From NCBI GenBank assembly GCA_013288145.1, contig JABDCJ010000022.1, positions 1 to 37,311 of the forward strand: DNA of 37,311 bases, given 5' to 3'. A model generated the notes under the pieces. The model made no database searches and was not told the origin of the DNA. It saw only the letters and a list, made by a program, of their open reading frames with translations. Positions 1 to 7,084 of this stretch are shown here, piece after piece (within the stretch, counting starts at the first letter, position 1; the number at the start of each line of letters is the position of its first letter). The translations under genes and the position numbers were made by a program. The stretch comes from Nitrososphaerota archaeon. GTDB lineage: Archaea > Thermoproteota > Nitrososphaeria > Nitrososphaerales > CADDZS01.

Positions 1-170
1 AGTGACTCTTACATGAGTTAATTTGGCGAGATTCCAAGATTCCGGCGCTAGTTTTTCATAATCTGGTAGTTTCACTATTCAATTTCTATGTCTATTCTTA
101 GTAGACGTTCCAGTTTATTTAGAGCTCCATACGGGAAATTATTCAACAAAGTTAACTGGTCGAACAGATA

Positions 171-770
171 ATGGTCGTGAATAGTTTTTTCGTAGTTAGA
201 CATGGAGAAACACAGGCCAACGTAATGGGGGTGAATGCTGGTCCCCTTGATTATCCACTTACCAAGAAAGGAAAAAAGGAAATCGAGTATCTCGCGAAAG
301 CGCTTTCAGAAACCAAGATATCTGGAGTATACAGTAGTCCGGTATTTCGAGCGGTCGAAACTGCGAAGATAATGGCTCGGCCACATAAATTAGTCGTACA
401 GACGCTTGAAGGCTTGACAGAATCGAAGCTCAAGGCTGAATTTGTAGGAAAGAAAGGAAGGAAACGCATTCTCATAACACCCGAGGCATTTGACGAAACG
501 CGTCAAGAACTCCAGAAGCGAATGGTGAGGTCAATCGAGGAGATCAAAAAGAAAGCAAGTGGAAATGTGATAGTCGTCTCCCACGGCGATCCAATAACGG
601 CATTGCTGGAGTACGTGGTAGAAAGAAAAATTGAAAGTAACGGTTACTATGTGTTACATCCCGACCCCGGATCGGTCAGCGTTATCGATGTCAAGGACAG
701 GCTAGAACTTGTCTTATTCAATTACCATCGAAAGTTATTTCAGCCATGGGAATTAGGTGCTCATGCGTAG
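171..770 (+). CDS. Histidine phosphatase family protein (phosphoglycerate mutase-like)
   Basis: This 199-residue protein belongs to the histidine phosphatase superfamily, which removes phosphate through a phospho-histidine intermediate. The RHGET signature is at residues 10-14, with His11 as the expected nucleophile. A second catalytic histidine lies in a VSHGD motif about two thirds of the way along, and the SSPVFRAVETA stretch carries the usual arginine. The length suits a single-domain cytoplasmic enzyme. The start is ATG; a GTG two codons later is also possible. The substrate cannot be told from sequence: sugar phosphates, nucleotides or phosphoproteins are all possible. The next gene is on the other strand, so it appears to be transcribed alone. 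Confidence 0.88.
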   Translation: MVVNSFFVVRHGETQANVMGVNAGPLDYPLTKKGKKEIEYLAKALSETKISGVYSSPVFRAVETAKIMARPHKLVVQTLEGLTESKLKAEFVGKKGRKRILITPEAFDETRQELQKRMVRSIEEIKKKASGNVIVVSHGDPITALLEYVVERKIESNGYYVLHPDPGSVSVIDVKDRLELVLFNYHRKLFQPWELGAHA

Positions 771-823
771 ATTCGCTCAAAGCGGCCAGCAGAAAAATCA
801 AACAGATAACCCGCCTGACGAGT

Positions 824-1318
824 TTAGATTATGTTCTCAGCTTTCTCTTTGAGCTCCATGTTAGCTAACTGAATATCCCTTCGAGCTGTTCGTATTTCTC
901 TGCTCAAGAACGGTACTAGCAATCCGCTGAAAGTTTCAGTCCGAACTAGTGTAGTTCCCGTTTCTCCCACATGTGGAACTATTTGAAATAACGTTTCCCT
1001 TTGATAAAGTCCAGGTATGGAGAACCTTCGTAGCTTCCAGCCCAATTCGCTACCTTGACTCAAGTGGCTGAGCTCTGCTCGTCTTAACTTGCCTTTTCTT
1101 CCAAGAATGGCGAAAGGAATCATTGCCAAGTTCAAGTAGTTTCTTTTGTTGACCTTAGTGCCTGTAATATCTTTCGATGCCCTAATTTTCTGGTGAGCGA
1201 TTATTATCTGCCACAATCTATCGACTGTTGAGAAGACATGAACTTCGCTTCGTAATTCTTTTCTTGTAATACCTCGGTCTACTATTTCACAATGAGGTAC
1301 ACGTCGATATCCCAACAT
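824..1318 (-). CDS. Divergent SRPBCC (START-like) domain protein
   Basis: The C-terminal two thirds match the polyketide cyclase/SRPBCC fold, a hydrophobic-cavity family that binds lipid-like ligands. The clues are the FSIPGLYQRETLFQIVP strand region, a TETFSGLLVPFL segment and a final amphipathic helix. The first strand and helix look like VHVFSTVDRLWQII, but the middle differs strongly from typical members, so the gene may be diverging or partly decayed. I prefer the ATG at 1318, preceded by GAAGGA. The frame is open to a TTG at 1420, but the extra 34 residues are low-complexity and unlike the family. No function can be assigned beyond the fold. Confidence 0.55.
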   Translation of the reverse strand: MLGYRRVPHCEIVDRGITRKELRSEVHVFSTVDRLWQIIIAHQKIRASKDITGTKVNKRNYLNLAMIPFAILGRKGKLRRAELSHLSQGSELGWKLRRFSIPGLYQRETLFQIVPHVGETGTTLVRTETFSGLLVPFLSREIRTARRDIQLANMELKEKAENII

Positions 1319-1600
1319 TCCTTCATTTGATTGACTCCTTGAACCCGAGGGTTGTGCAACTTCAGCAAGCTTGCGATCACTGAATCTTTTCCTTCCTCCG
1401 TATCCATAGAAAAAGGGCAATGCCCGAAAACTCCTTAATTGAGGAAAGAGTAGAGGACAATAATAAATGATCGTTTGTTGAACAAAACACGCATTCAGTC
1501 TCTCTTACGGAAATTGAAATTCTTACTTCCGTAGAAAGAGTGCAACACTCCCATCACGATTTGCCGGACAGACTTTGGATTTAAATGAGGCACGATTTGG

Positions 1601-2431
1601 TTATTCAGAGGTTCCCATTGAAGGACTCGTATCCCAACCAACGAAGAACAACACTCTAAACATCTCGACAATTGACGCACTAGTTATCAAAATCGCAGTT
1701 TCGTCAAAATGAAATCCTGATTCACCCGGCGATGCCTCTGGAATAATCATTACCTCACTTCTATCCACTATGCAAACTCCGGCCGAGTTGATGCTATCAA
1801 GATGCCTAACTTCTGAGGCAATCTCCTTAAATTGACCTGTATTTGTGTTCGACATAGGAGTGAAAATCCTCACATTTACACCGGCATTGATTTTCTTTGA
1901 GATTTCGTCCATCTCTCGCATTAGAAGTAGCTTGGCAGAACCTCTATCAATAGCCGCCACGAGAATTTCACTTTTAGCGTGGGAAAGTAAGTTTGCCCAC
2001 TTTTCAGCAATCGCTCTCTGTCCGGAGATTATCTGAATCTTGTTCGCGTGTACATTGCTTTCGTTCTCTTTCAGATTGCTAAACTTGAATTCCTCACTAC
2101 TCTTTTGCAAGCTCGAGAGCGCTTCGGTGCGAGCCCTAATAGAATCTGCTTGCTGTTTTCGTAGATTCTCAACAACGGTATCCAATTGAATCGCTTTGAA
2201 TTTCATCGGTTTACTTATCGTGGATTCGACCATGTCCTTCGACTGGAGACTCTTCAGTTCATGATATACGTCGAGTCTGTGCATACCCAGTTTGGTCGCA
2301 ATCTCACTTGCTTTGGACTCTCCTTTGAAGAGTATCGTGAAATAGATAGTAGCTTCGCGTTCAGAAATATCAAAAAGTAGGAGAGCTTCTCTCGCTTTCT
2401 TGTATTCGTCCGGGAATGGAGAGTTTTCCAA
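1601..2431 (-). CDS. TrmB family transcriptional regulator
   Basis: The protein has the TrmB layout of archaeal sugar-responsive regulators. A winged helix-turn-helix occupies about residues 12-80 (SEREATIYFTILFKG, then a recognition helix with MHRLDVYHELKSL). A helical linker follows at about 85-115, and a phospholipase D-like effector domain covers about 130-265 (KSEILVAAIDRG, VNVRIFTP, VCIVDRSEVMIIPE). In this family the C-terminal domain senses sugars or similar small molecules and tunes DNA binding. At 276 residues it is somewhat shorter than TrmB itself. The start is TTG. No sugar transporter lies beside it, so its target is unknown. Family assignment is firm; ligand and regulon are not. 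Confidence 0.85.
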   Translation of the reverse strand: MENSPFPDEYKKAREALLLFDISEREATIYFTILFKGESKASEIATKLGMHRLDVYHELKSLQSKDMVESTISKPMKFKAIQLDTVVENLRKQQADSIRARTEALSSLQKSSEEFKFSNLKENESNVHANKIQIISGQRAIAEKWANLLSHAKSEILVAAIDRGSAKLLLMREMDEISKKINAGVNVRIFTPMSNTNTGQFKEIASEVRHLDSINSAGVCIVDRSEVMIIPEASPGESGFHFDETAILITSASIVEMFRVLFFVGWDTSPSMGTSE

Positions 2432-2743
2432 TTTCGTCAGCTCTAGATAATGAAAGACGGTCAGCCTAGATCGCAGTCACCTCTCCTGCATTTGATAAGG
2501 TTTGTATGCTCGGTTTAGGTTTCAGCCTCGATATGATTTATTCAGCGAGGGCTAGGAAAGGAACCTTTCGTAATTTTGGGAAGATAAAGCCCTAAAAGTT
2601 CTTGTATGTTCAGTTTCACACGCAAATTGAATCGGCAGAAGACGTAAATCCCGATTAAGATCGATGGAACTTAACTTTTGGAAAAGAAGATCTAACATTT
2701 TCTGATTTTCAAGAATCGTTATTAAAATTCATATTGATCGTCT
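2432..2743. other. Intergenic region between divergent genes
   Basis: This 312-bp stretch separates the TrmB gene, read leftward, from the small zinc-protein gene, read rightward, so it must hold both promoters. The rightward TATA-like box is listed separately. I see no convincing open frame, RNA gene or long repeat in it. Confidence 0.5.
2719..2727 (+). promoter_or_regulatory. TATA-like box for the small zinc-protein gene
   Basis: TTATTAAAA lies about 21 bp before the ATG at 2744. That is slightly closer than ideal, but it suits an archaeal promoter giving a leaderless or nearly leaderless transcript. No ribosome-binding site is visible before that ATG. Confidence 0.4.
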
Positions 2744-3046
2744 ATGCCAGTCAGCATCATAAGAATCGCTTCAGCGCGAAAGCTCGATGGTTACGGAGCA
2801 CCTTGTTTTCACTGTGAAAAAATAATCTTAGACAATGAATACGTTGCGAGGACGAAAACGAACGGAACAAAGTACTACCATTGTTTCTGTGCTCTTAGCG
2901 TAAATCTCGTTGATAACCTAGGACTGAGAACTGCACAAACTCCGTTCAAACCTGACAGGTCGGGTAGGATTTTGTCGAGAGGATGGAGAAAGAAAATCAT
3001 TTTCTTCGGCAGTGACAATGTTTCAGGTCCTAAAACTCAGGATTGA
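2744..3046 (+). CDS. Small zinc-binding protein (CxxC...HxxC), function unknown
   Basis: This 100-residue protein has a clear metal-binding pattern: C21 and C24 in PCFHC, then H46 and C49 in YYHCFCA. The spacing suits one structural zinc site of the treble-clef or PARP-finger kind. The sequence between, NEYVARTKTNGTKYYH, looks like a short beta hairpin. The C-terminus is basic. Short proteins of this design are common in thaumarchaeal genomes and may bind nucleic acid or protein partners, but no role is established. It has its own promoter and no operon partner. Confidence 0.65.
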   Translation: MPVSIIRIASARKLDGYGAPCFHCEKIILDNEYVARTKTNGTKYYHCFCALSVNLVDNLGLRTAQTPFKPDRSGRILSRGWRKKIIFFGSDNVSGPKTQD

Positions 3047-3191
3047 AGACTCCGCTCGAAGCATGCAACATTGTGATCGTACCGTTTACCACGTGTTCAA
3101 TATCGCACAAAATTAGCTCCAATGGTAATTCTACTTTCCCTAGAGTCCCAAAAAATACCGAAGGTGTTTATCCTAGTTGAGAAAACTAGGA

Positions 3192-3479
3192 GTGAAAACT
3201 TTGACTCGACCTGATAAGACGCCGGAGGGAGTGGCTACCTCTAATGATTCAAAGAAAACTATAGAGTTCCTCAAAAGAGTAATGAAAGCAAAACTCGATC
3301 CGGCAATCCGTGGCTATTCCGACTTGATCTCGGGACTTTTTGAAAACGATCACTGGATATTTGTTTGTAGTCAGCATGTCTCGGTGCGTTTATCGGATGA
3401 GGAGGAATTGAAAGAGCATCTCAGGACAATGTCTCACAGCCAAACGAAGTTTGGTAGATCGCAGCTGATCCACGATTAG
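3192..3479 (+). CDS. Small protein with a degenerate CCHH-like finger, function unknown
   Basis: Counted from GTG at 3192, this 95-residue protein contains C59-x2-H62-x13-H76-x5-H82 within an acidic helix (DEEELKEH). This looks like a zinc finger in which the second cysteine has become histidine. The GTG is chosen because an AT-rich TTTATC lies about 26 bp upstream and would give a leaderless message. An in-frame TTG at 3177 would add five residues but lies too close to that box. The protein is basic overall with a charged N-terminal helix. I recognise no characterised family. It could be a small DNA- or RNA-associated protein. Confidence 0.5.
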   Translation: MKTLTRPDKTPEGVATSNDSKKTIEFLKRVMKAKLDPAIRGYSDLISGLFENDHWIFVCSQHVSVRLSDEEELKEHLRTMSHSQTKFGRSQLIHD

Positions 3480-3683
3480 AAATCTTAATCGAGATCGAGT
3501 AGTTCACTCGAAAACAGCCGATCGACATATCAAAGTTGCAATTATTCTAACTTCGAATAGATATGGTCCTCTAAAATCCAACCCTGATAGTCGACAACTG
3601 GATTTAAGATAGTAACTTTCTTCCAATAGCTATATTGACAAGAGGCTAAAAATGCCACAATAAGAATTTGGGGCATTGAAAAG

Positions 3684-3998
3684 TTGGGACATGCGAAAGA
3701 TCGACAGAAGAGAAGGAACGCGATTCCGATTGAACCAGAGCCCATTGTGCTAAGGCAGCTGACAAAGAAAGAGAGGATAGCTAAAGAGAAAAAGAGGATA
3801 CTCGAAGCTATTTCTAGAACAGAGACACCGAGCTCGGCTGTAATAATTGAAGCATATTCAGAGAGAGCTCACGAGAATGAAGGGAAGGGTGTCCATGCTT
3901 TTGAATCCTCAAGGCTGGTGAGAGAGGACATTGAGAAACTTCGGGCTATAGCCTGGCTCTGGGACCAAGAACGAGGGATAAAGATACGTAATCATTAG
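3684..3998 (+). CDS. Hypothetical small charged helical protein
   Basis: This 104-residue, highly charged protein starts at TTG, with no in-frame ATG nearby. The first 45 residues are rich in Lys, Arg and Glu and look helical (LTKKERIAKEKKRILEAI). The C-terminal half has a second helical region around REDIEKLRAIAWLWDQE. There is no signal peptide, membrane segment or metal motif. It is probably a cytoplasmic nucleic-acid- or protein-binding factor, but no function can be assigned. Confidence that it is a gene rests on codon-like composition and the lack of a competing frame. Confidence 0.5.
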   Translation: MGHAKDRQKRRNAIPIEPEPIVLRQLTKKERIAKEKKRILEAISRTETPSSAVIIEAYSERAHENEGKGVHAFESSRLVREDIEKLRAIAWLWDQERGIKIRNH

Positions 3999-4157
3999 CC
4001 CCCGCAGATACCTAACCAGCACAATAAGGGCATAGTCAGTTGGTTAAAACTTGGCAGGATCCTAGATTTAGGCGAAGTGTCGAAAGATTAACCGCGTTGA
4101 ACTGTCGGGCTTTCGAAGCCTCATATCTTGCCACTTGTGACCTAACTTCTATGTGTG

Positions 4158-4177
4158 TGTTACAATAAGATGTAACA
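4158..4177. repeat. Inverted repeat TGTTAC-N8-GTAACA
   Basis: The two 6-bp arms are perfectly complementary with an 8-bp AT-rich spacer. The layout suits a dimeric helix-turn-helix operator. It is about 190 bp before the next start codon, so its target is uncertain. Confidence 0.4.
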
Positions 4178-4191
4178 GAAAACTAATGGTA

Positions 4192-4204
4192 CCTATGTCA
4201 TAGG
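4192..4204. repeat. 13-bp palindrome CCTATG-T-CATAGG
   Basis: This is a perfect palindrome with one central base, 14 bp after the previous inverted repeat. Two adjacent dyads suggest regulatory DNA, but chance cannot be excluded for such short arms. Confidence 0.35.
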
Positions 4205-4318
4205 AGAGTATAGTTCCGAAGAAAGAAACGGGTTTAAGCTATTTTCCCATTATTGAAGAAAACATCTGTTTCAAGACGCGGCGAGGGAATTCTAGGTCTC
4301 GCCAATCGATATCTCCAG

Positions 4319-4325
4319 ATAAATA
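4319..4325 (+). promoter_or_regulatory. TATA-like box for the exported beta-propeller gene
   Basis: ATAAATA is centred 27 bp before the ATG at 4349. This is the ideal archaeal spacing for a leaderless transcript and favours that ATG over the in-frame TTG at 4337. Confidence 0.5.
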
Positions 4326-4348
4326 ACTTGGCTTGATTGAAGTGGGTC

Positions 4349-5335
4349 ATGCGTTTTCTAAAGCTCGGTCTTTCGGTTCTAGTTCTTGTAATGTTATGCT
4401 TCTCATTACCATCTGTTGGAGTCTTCGGAAATTTTGCCAGTGCAGCGTCATCCTCCTGTACTGTCGGCAGCGAACCTTCTAACCTTGCCTTCAACCCCTC
4501 CGATAATTACATCGGTGTTTCATTTGGATATACAACCGATACGATTTCTTTCGTAGCTAGCCCCTGTTCAGTCGTATCTTCAACACCAGCGATTGCAGGC
4601 TGCCCATTTGATATGGCATACAACCCCACTAATCAACTGGTGTATGTCCTGGACAGCTGCAATAATTCCATTGTTCTGCTGCAGGGAACTACAGTCATGG
4701 GAACAATTACAAACGCAGCAATCGTGAATCCCCATGGCATAATCTTCGATCCGATTGACAACTTGATGTTCGTCGGCGTTCAGTACGGTATGATTGCCTT
4801 GAGCGGCACGACTGTGTCAAAGTCCATTTCCTTGAGCGGCTACACGCCGACAGCCCTAGCCTATAGTTCTGCTTCGAAGGAAATCTTCGCCATCACCGGT
4901 GGTGGTAGCACCGTCGAAATTATTGGAGAATCTTGCTTTTGCATAACGGGTCACGTCGATCTCAAGGTGGGAGCTACAGGTCTTGCCTACGATTCATCTA
5001 ACTCGTACATCTACGTAAGCGGTTACTCCTCAAGCACCCCAAATCGGGCTGGCATGGTGAACGTCATCTCGTCTAGCTCGCACTCTATCGTGGCAACCAT
5101 TGGGACTGGTCGCCATACAAACGATGTTGCTTACAGCCCCACTACTAACGAGGTGTATGCCAGCAACTTTCTACCTACCAAGGGGTCAACAAGCGTAAGC
5201 ATCATCAAGGGATTAACGGTTTCAAAGACCCTCAACTTGAAGGGAGCGCCTGATCAGCTTGTCTACGATCCTTCTAACGGGTTGGTTTATGCAAGTCTCT
5301 GGAGCTCGGGGAAGCTCACTACCGTTAACAGCTAA
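4349..5335 (+). CDS. Exported YVTN-type beta-propeller repeat protein
   Basis: The protein of about 328 residues begins with a signal peptide (MRFLKLGLSVLVLVMLCFS, with likely cleavage after the FASAAS region). It then carries about seven repeats of 40-45 residues. Each has a core such as DMAYNPTNQLVYV, GLAYDSSNSYIYVSG or QLVYDPSNGLVYAS followed by a strand like TISFV or SIVLL. This is the YVTN/NHL-type pattern, and seven units would close one propeller. Such archaeal surface proteins usually mediate protein or glycan contacts, and no catalytic residues are evident. Several cysteines could form disulfides outside the cell. There is no C-terminal membrane anchor, so it may be secreted. The start is discussed at the promoter entry. 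Confidence 0.75.
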   Translation: MRFLKLGLSVLVLVMLCFSLPSVGVFGNFASAASSSCTVGSEPSNLAFNPSDNYIGVSFGYTTDTISFVASPCSVVSSTPAIAGCPFDMAYNPTNQLVYVLDSCNNSIVLLQGTTVMGTITNAAIVNPHGIIFDPIDNLMFVGVQYGMIALSGTTVSKSISLSGYTPTALAYSSASKEIFAITGGGSTVEIIGESCFCITGHVDLKVGATGLAYDSSNSYIYVSGYSSSTPNRAGMVNVISSSSHSIVATIGTGRHTNDVAYSPTTNEVYASNFLPTKGSTSVSIIKGLTVSKTLNLKGAPDQLVYDPSNGLVYASLWSSGKLTTVNS

Positions 5336-5342
5336 AATCCTA

Positions 5343-5354
5343 CGCGCGTGCGTA
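5343..5354 (+). repeat. GC-rich direct repeat CGCGCGTGCGTA, copy 1
   Basis: This 12-bp alternating purine-pyrimidine sequence occurs again at 5467-5478 in the same orientation, 124 bp away. The longer form here, TACGCGCGTGCGTA, is nearly palindromic. It is 8 bp after a stop codon, in otherwise AT-rich DNA. Confidence 0.5.
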
Positions 5355-5434
5355 CAATAGAAATTTCTCGAGATTTCGGTTCGAAAATCAGAATTCATCC
5401 TAAGCTCTCCAATGACCCAATCGTTTTTGTATTT

Positions 5435-5454
5435 GCCTTAAAACCGACCCCCCT
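5435..5454 (+). repeat. 20-bp conserved element GCCTTAAAACCGACCCCCCT, copy 1
   Basis: This exact 20-mer is repeated at 6283-6302 (same strand) and 25300-25319 (opposite strand). This copy begins 100 bp after the stop of the beta-propeller gene, on the coding strand, and also lies upstream of the gene at 5593. With copy 3 it shares a longer 23-bp match (TTG before GCC, and one A after the 20-mer). Confidence 0.85.
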
Positions 5455-5466
5455 AGTACGACCCCG

Positions 5467-5478
5467 CGCGCGTGCGTA
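5467..5478 (+). repeat. GC-rich direct repeat CGCGCGTGCGTA, copy 2
   Basis: This is the second copy of the 12-mer at 5343-5354. The two copies bracket the first 20-bp element, making a small composite intergenic structure. Confidence 0.5.
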
Positions 5479-5512
5479 ATCTCAAAAGCTATAAACTATG
5501 AACGTCGGGGCA

Positions 5513-5526
5513 ATTTTGGCTTTTTT
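5513..5526 (+). terminator. Possible T-tract terminator
   Basis: AATTTTGGCTTTTTTCT is the strongest T-run after the beta-propeller gene and lies about 180 bp past its stop. Archaeal termination often uses T-tracts alone. No stem precedes it, so this is a weak call. Confidence 0.25.
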
Positions 5527-5592
5527 CTACCGGATCCAGATCCACGATTTTTCCTGAAACTTTACTAATTCCATTTCTGACCGTCTGGTTTT

Positions 5593-5841
5593 ATGGAAAT
5601 ACAGAACGATCAATTTGCTACACTTATTCAAAAATATCAGCTGATACTCTCTCTTCTAGAAATTCTGAACGAAGATGCAAAACATGGCAACTCTCAAGTG
5701 AACTTTGAACTTTTACAATCCAGCATAACAGCGTTAACGAAACACGCTGAAGAATTTGCAGCGTATATTCAAACGTTCAAGCTAGGATCCAAAAACGAAA
5801 TTTCGGGTGAATCTATCGGTCTAGCTGTCGGAAGTAAGTGA
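5593..5841 (+). CDS. Hypothetical small helical protein
   Basis: This 82-residue protein from ATG is mostly helical. It has heptad-like leucine spacing in the first 60 residues (LIQKYQLILSLLEILNEDAK, then SSITALTKHAEEFAAYIQTF). No transmembrane segment, cysteine cluster or known motif is present. The design suggests a small helical hairpin that could dimerise. It stands alone, about 70 bp before the AlaE-like gene, and could share a transcript with it. No function is assigned. Confidence 0.5.
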   Translation: MEIQNDQFATLIQKYQLILSLLEILNEDAKHGNSQVNFELLQSSITALTKHAEEFAAYIQTFKLGSKNEISGESIGLAVGSK

Positions 5842-5914
5842 AAATCGCTGAGGGAAAAACTATTCCCGTCGTTTTAATGCGTGTGAATTTCTACATACGA
5901 CTCTTTATTTTAAT

Positions 5915-6178
5915 GTGGATTTTCTCACACTCAATTTGAGCAAGCAAGGATTCTCCCTGAAGAGGTTCGTCGTAGATGCCGGAGCTATGGCGATCTTCTG
6001 GATTATCCCTTACACTCCGGTATTCCTTTACACTTCAAAGACGCTCGAAGCTGTCGCTCTTGGATTAGGATCCTCAACAATTTTGGAAATTCTCTTTGGC
6101 GGAATATACGGCCGGTTCTTGGACTGGTTCAGAAAGAAGTTTGGGATAGTTCCGCCAAAAACGATAGCTGAAGTCTGA
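5915..6178 (+). CDS. Two-TM protein resembling half of an AlaE-type alanine exporter
   Basis: The 87-residue protein starts at GTG and has two hydrophobic helices, at about residues 22-42 and 46-64. Its pattern RFVVDAGAMAIFWIIPYTPVF, then ILFGGIYGRFLDWFRKKFG, resembles from memory the second half of the AlaE L-alanine exporter. There an Asp-Ala pair opens the first helix, a Pro-Val pair follows, and the second helix ends in a GxxYGxFLDxxRxxF motif. AlaE is about 150 residues with two such repeats. This gene would encode a single repeat that could assemble as a homodimer. Family membership is a sequence-pattern inference, and alanine as substrate is not shown. The ATG two bases upstream is out of frame. 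Confidence 0.5.
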   Translation: MDFLTLNLSKQGFSLKRFVVDAGAMAIFWIIPYTPVFLYTSKTLEAVALGLGSSTILEILFGGIYGRFLDWFRKKFGIVPPKTIAEV

Positions 6179-6282
6179 CCCATGTAGATTTCCCGACTAT
6201 TAACAGTCAGTTTTTCTTACCGAGTCCGGGAATCATGTCCCGTTAATTTGAAAGAACCGTGTATCATGATGGTTTTATAGTA

Positions 6283-6302
6283 GCCTTAAAACCGACCCCC
6301 CT
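6283..6302 (+). repeat. 20-bp conserved element GCCTTAAAACCGACCCCCCT, copy 2
   Basis: This copy is identical to the copies at 5435 and 25300. It lies between convergent genes and begins 105 bp after the stop of the upstream plus-strand gene at 6178. A T5 run about 30 bp after that stop precedes it. Confidence 0.85.
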
Positions 6303-6357
6303 CTGATCATTCCATCCAGGAGCGTGAAACTGTAATTACTTTATAGATTCTTACAAT

Positions 6358-6711
6358 TCACGATTCAAAAACTTCGATTCCAGTGCTCTTTTTGATCATC
6401 GGCGAAAACTTGCCGTTGAACGTCGTCGCCTGCACCCGCTTGTCGTCAATGTAGTGGTAGTTACCGCCGCGCGGCTTTTCGAAGATTATCTTGTGATACT
6501 TGAACCCGTGTACTTCGAGCCAGTTTTCTGTAATCTTTCTGTGCTGTTCCAGCCTAGCAGTGAAAAAGCAGATGTAATTTCCCGCGTCATACTGCCCGTT
6601 TATCCAGGCTTTCGCTCCAGAGATCTCTTCGGCGCTCCCCATTAGATCCGGTCGCTCGTTCTCGACGTGGGTGCAGACTACCCCGTCGATGTCAATCATG
6701 TAATTTTTCAA
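6358..6711 (-). CDS. Small HAD-superfamily phosphatase
   Basis: From TTG at 6711 this protein has 117 residues; an in-frame ATG at 6699 would remove four. HAD motif I is MIDIDG with D7 and D9. Motif II is the threonine of FFTAR (T51). Motif III/IV is FEKPRGGNYHYIDDKR, with K79 and D89-D90. The short length and lack of a cap domain suit small HAD phosphatases acting on sugar phosphates or phosphorylated macromolecules. The frame runs on upstream to 6825, but that part overlaps the membrane-protein gene read in another frame and is not homologous. The gene follows that gene by 14 bp, so the two are probably co-transcribed. Confidence 0.8.
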   Translation of the reverse strand: MKNYMIDIDGVVCTHVENERPDLMGSAEEISGAKAWINGQYDAGNYICFFTARLEQHRKITENWLEVHGFKYHKIIFEKPRGGNYHYIDDKRVQATTFNGKFSPMIKKSTGIEVFES

Positions 6712-6725
6712 AAACGAAAATCCAC

Positions 6726-6956
6726 TCAGGGCTTGCCAATTATCCGGCTGTCGACGATTCCAACGAGTAGAGCAATGACGCCTATAGTGAATCCCACTCC
6801 CGAGAACGCAAGCTTGAACGCCCATACTTCAAGGCTGGCGATGGAAGAAATTCTGGTGATATCCAAGAGAGTGGTAACCCGGAGTGAAATCAGGCTGAGT
6901 AGAATCAGGACGGCGCTGAGGAGGATTAATTTGCGCTCGTGCGAAAGATGGAACAA
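6726..6956 (-). CDS. Hypothetical two-TM membrane protein
   Basis: This 76-residue protein has a charged N-terminus (MFHLSHERK) and two hydrophobic segments, at about residues 10-27 and 45-67, the second rich in Gly and Val. It begins with ATG and ends 14 bp before the HAD phosphatase start on the same strand, which suggests an operon. The family is unknown. It may anchor or regulate the small phosphatase, but that is only a context inference. Confidence 0.55.
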   Translation of the reverse strand: MFHLSHERKLILLSAVLILLSLISLRVTTLLDITRISSIASLEVWAFKLAFSGVGFTIGVIALLVGIVDSRIIGKP

Positions 6957-7051
6957 GCTTCCAGAACTCTCTTCTGGGCGACAGGATGCTCAAGAGGCTC
7001 ATTTAAGCTGTAAGATGCAAATTCTTCACTTTCCCGTAGGTTTAAAATCTG

Positions 7052-7060
7052 TTAATTAAA
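7052..7060 (+). promoter_or_regulatory. TATA-like box for the solute-binding protein gene
   Basis: TTAATTAAA is centred about 29 bp before the TTG at 7085, and a second AT-rich TTTAAAAT lies at 7041. The spacing fits a leaderless TTG start. Confidence 0.45.
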
Positions 7061-7084
7061 ACGGCAATAGCAGACTGTTCATTC

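Larger units (their letters stand above)
3999..4348. other. Intergenic region with two short inverted repeats
   Basis: About 350 bp without a convincing gene separate a small gene from the exported propeller gene. The region contains two compact inverted repeats, at 4158-4177 and 4192-4204, and the TATA-like box at 4319. An open frame on the opposite strand (4234-4494) overlaps the coding start of the next gene and has no family resemblance. Confidence 0.5.

Noticed and set aside
1495..1680. Minus-strand frame of 61 residues after the TrmB gene
   Set aside because: It overlaps the end of the TrmB gene in another frame, has no recognisable family and no ribosome-binding site.
6667..7059. Plus-strand 130-residue frame opposite the membrane protein and HAD gene
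   Set aside because: It is antisense to two genes with better support and has no recognisable motif.
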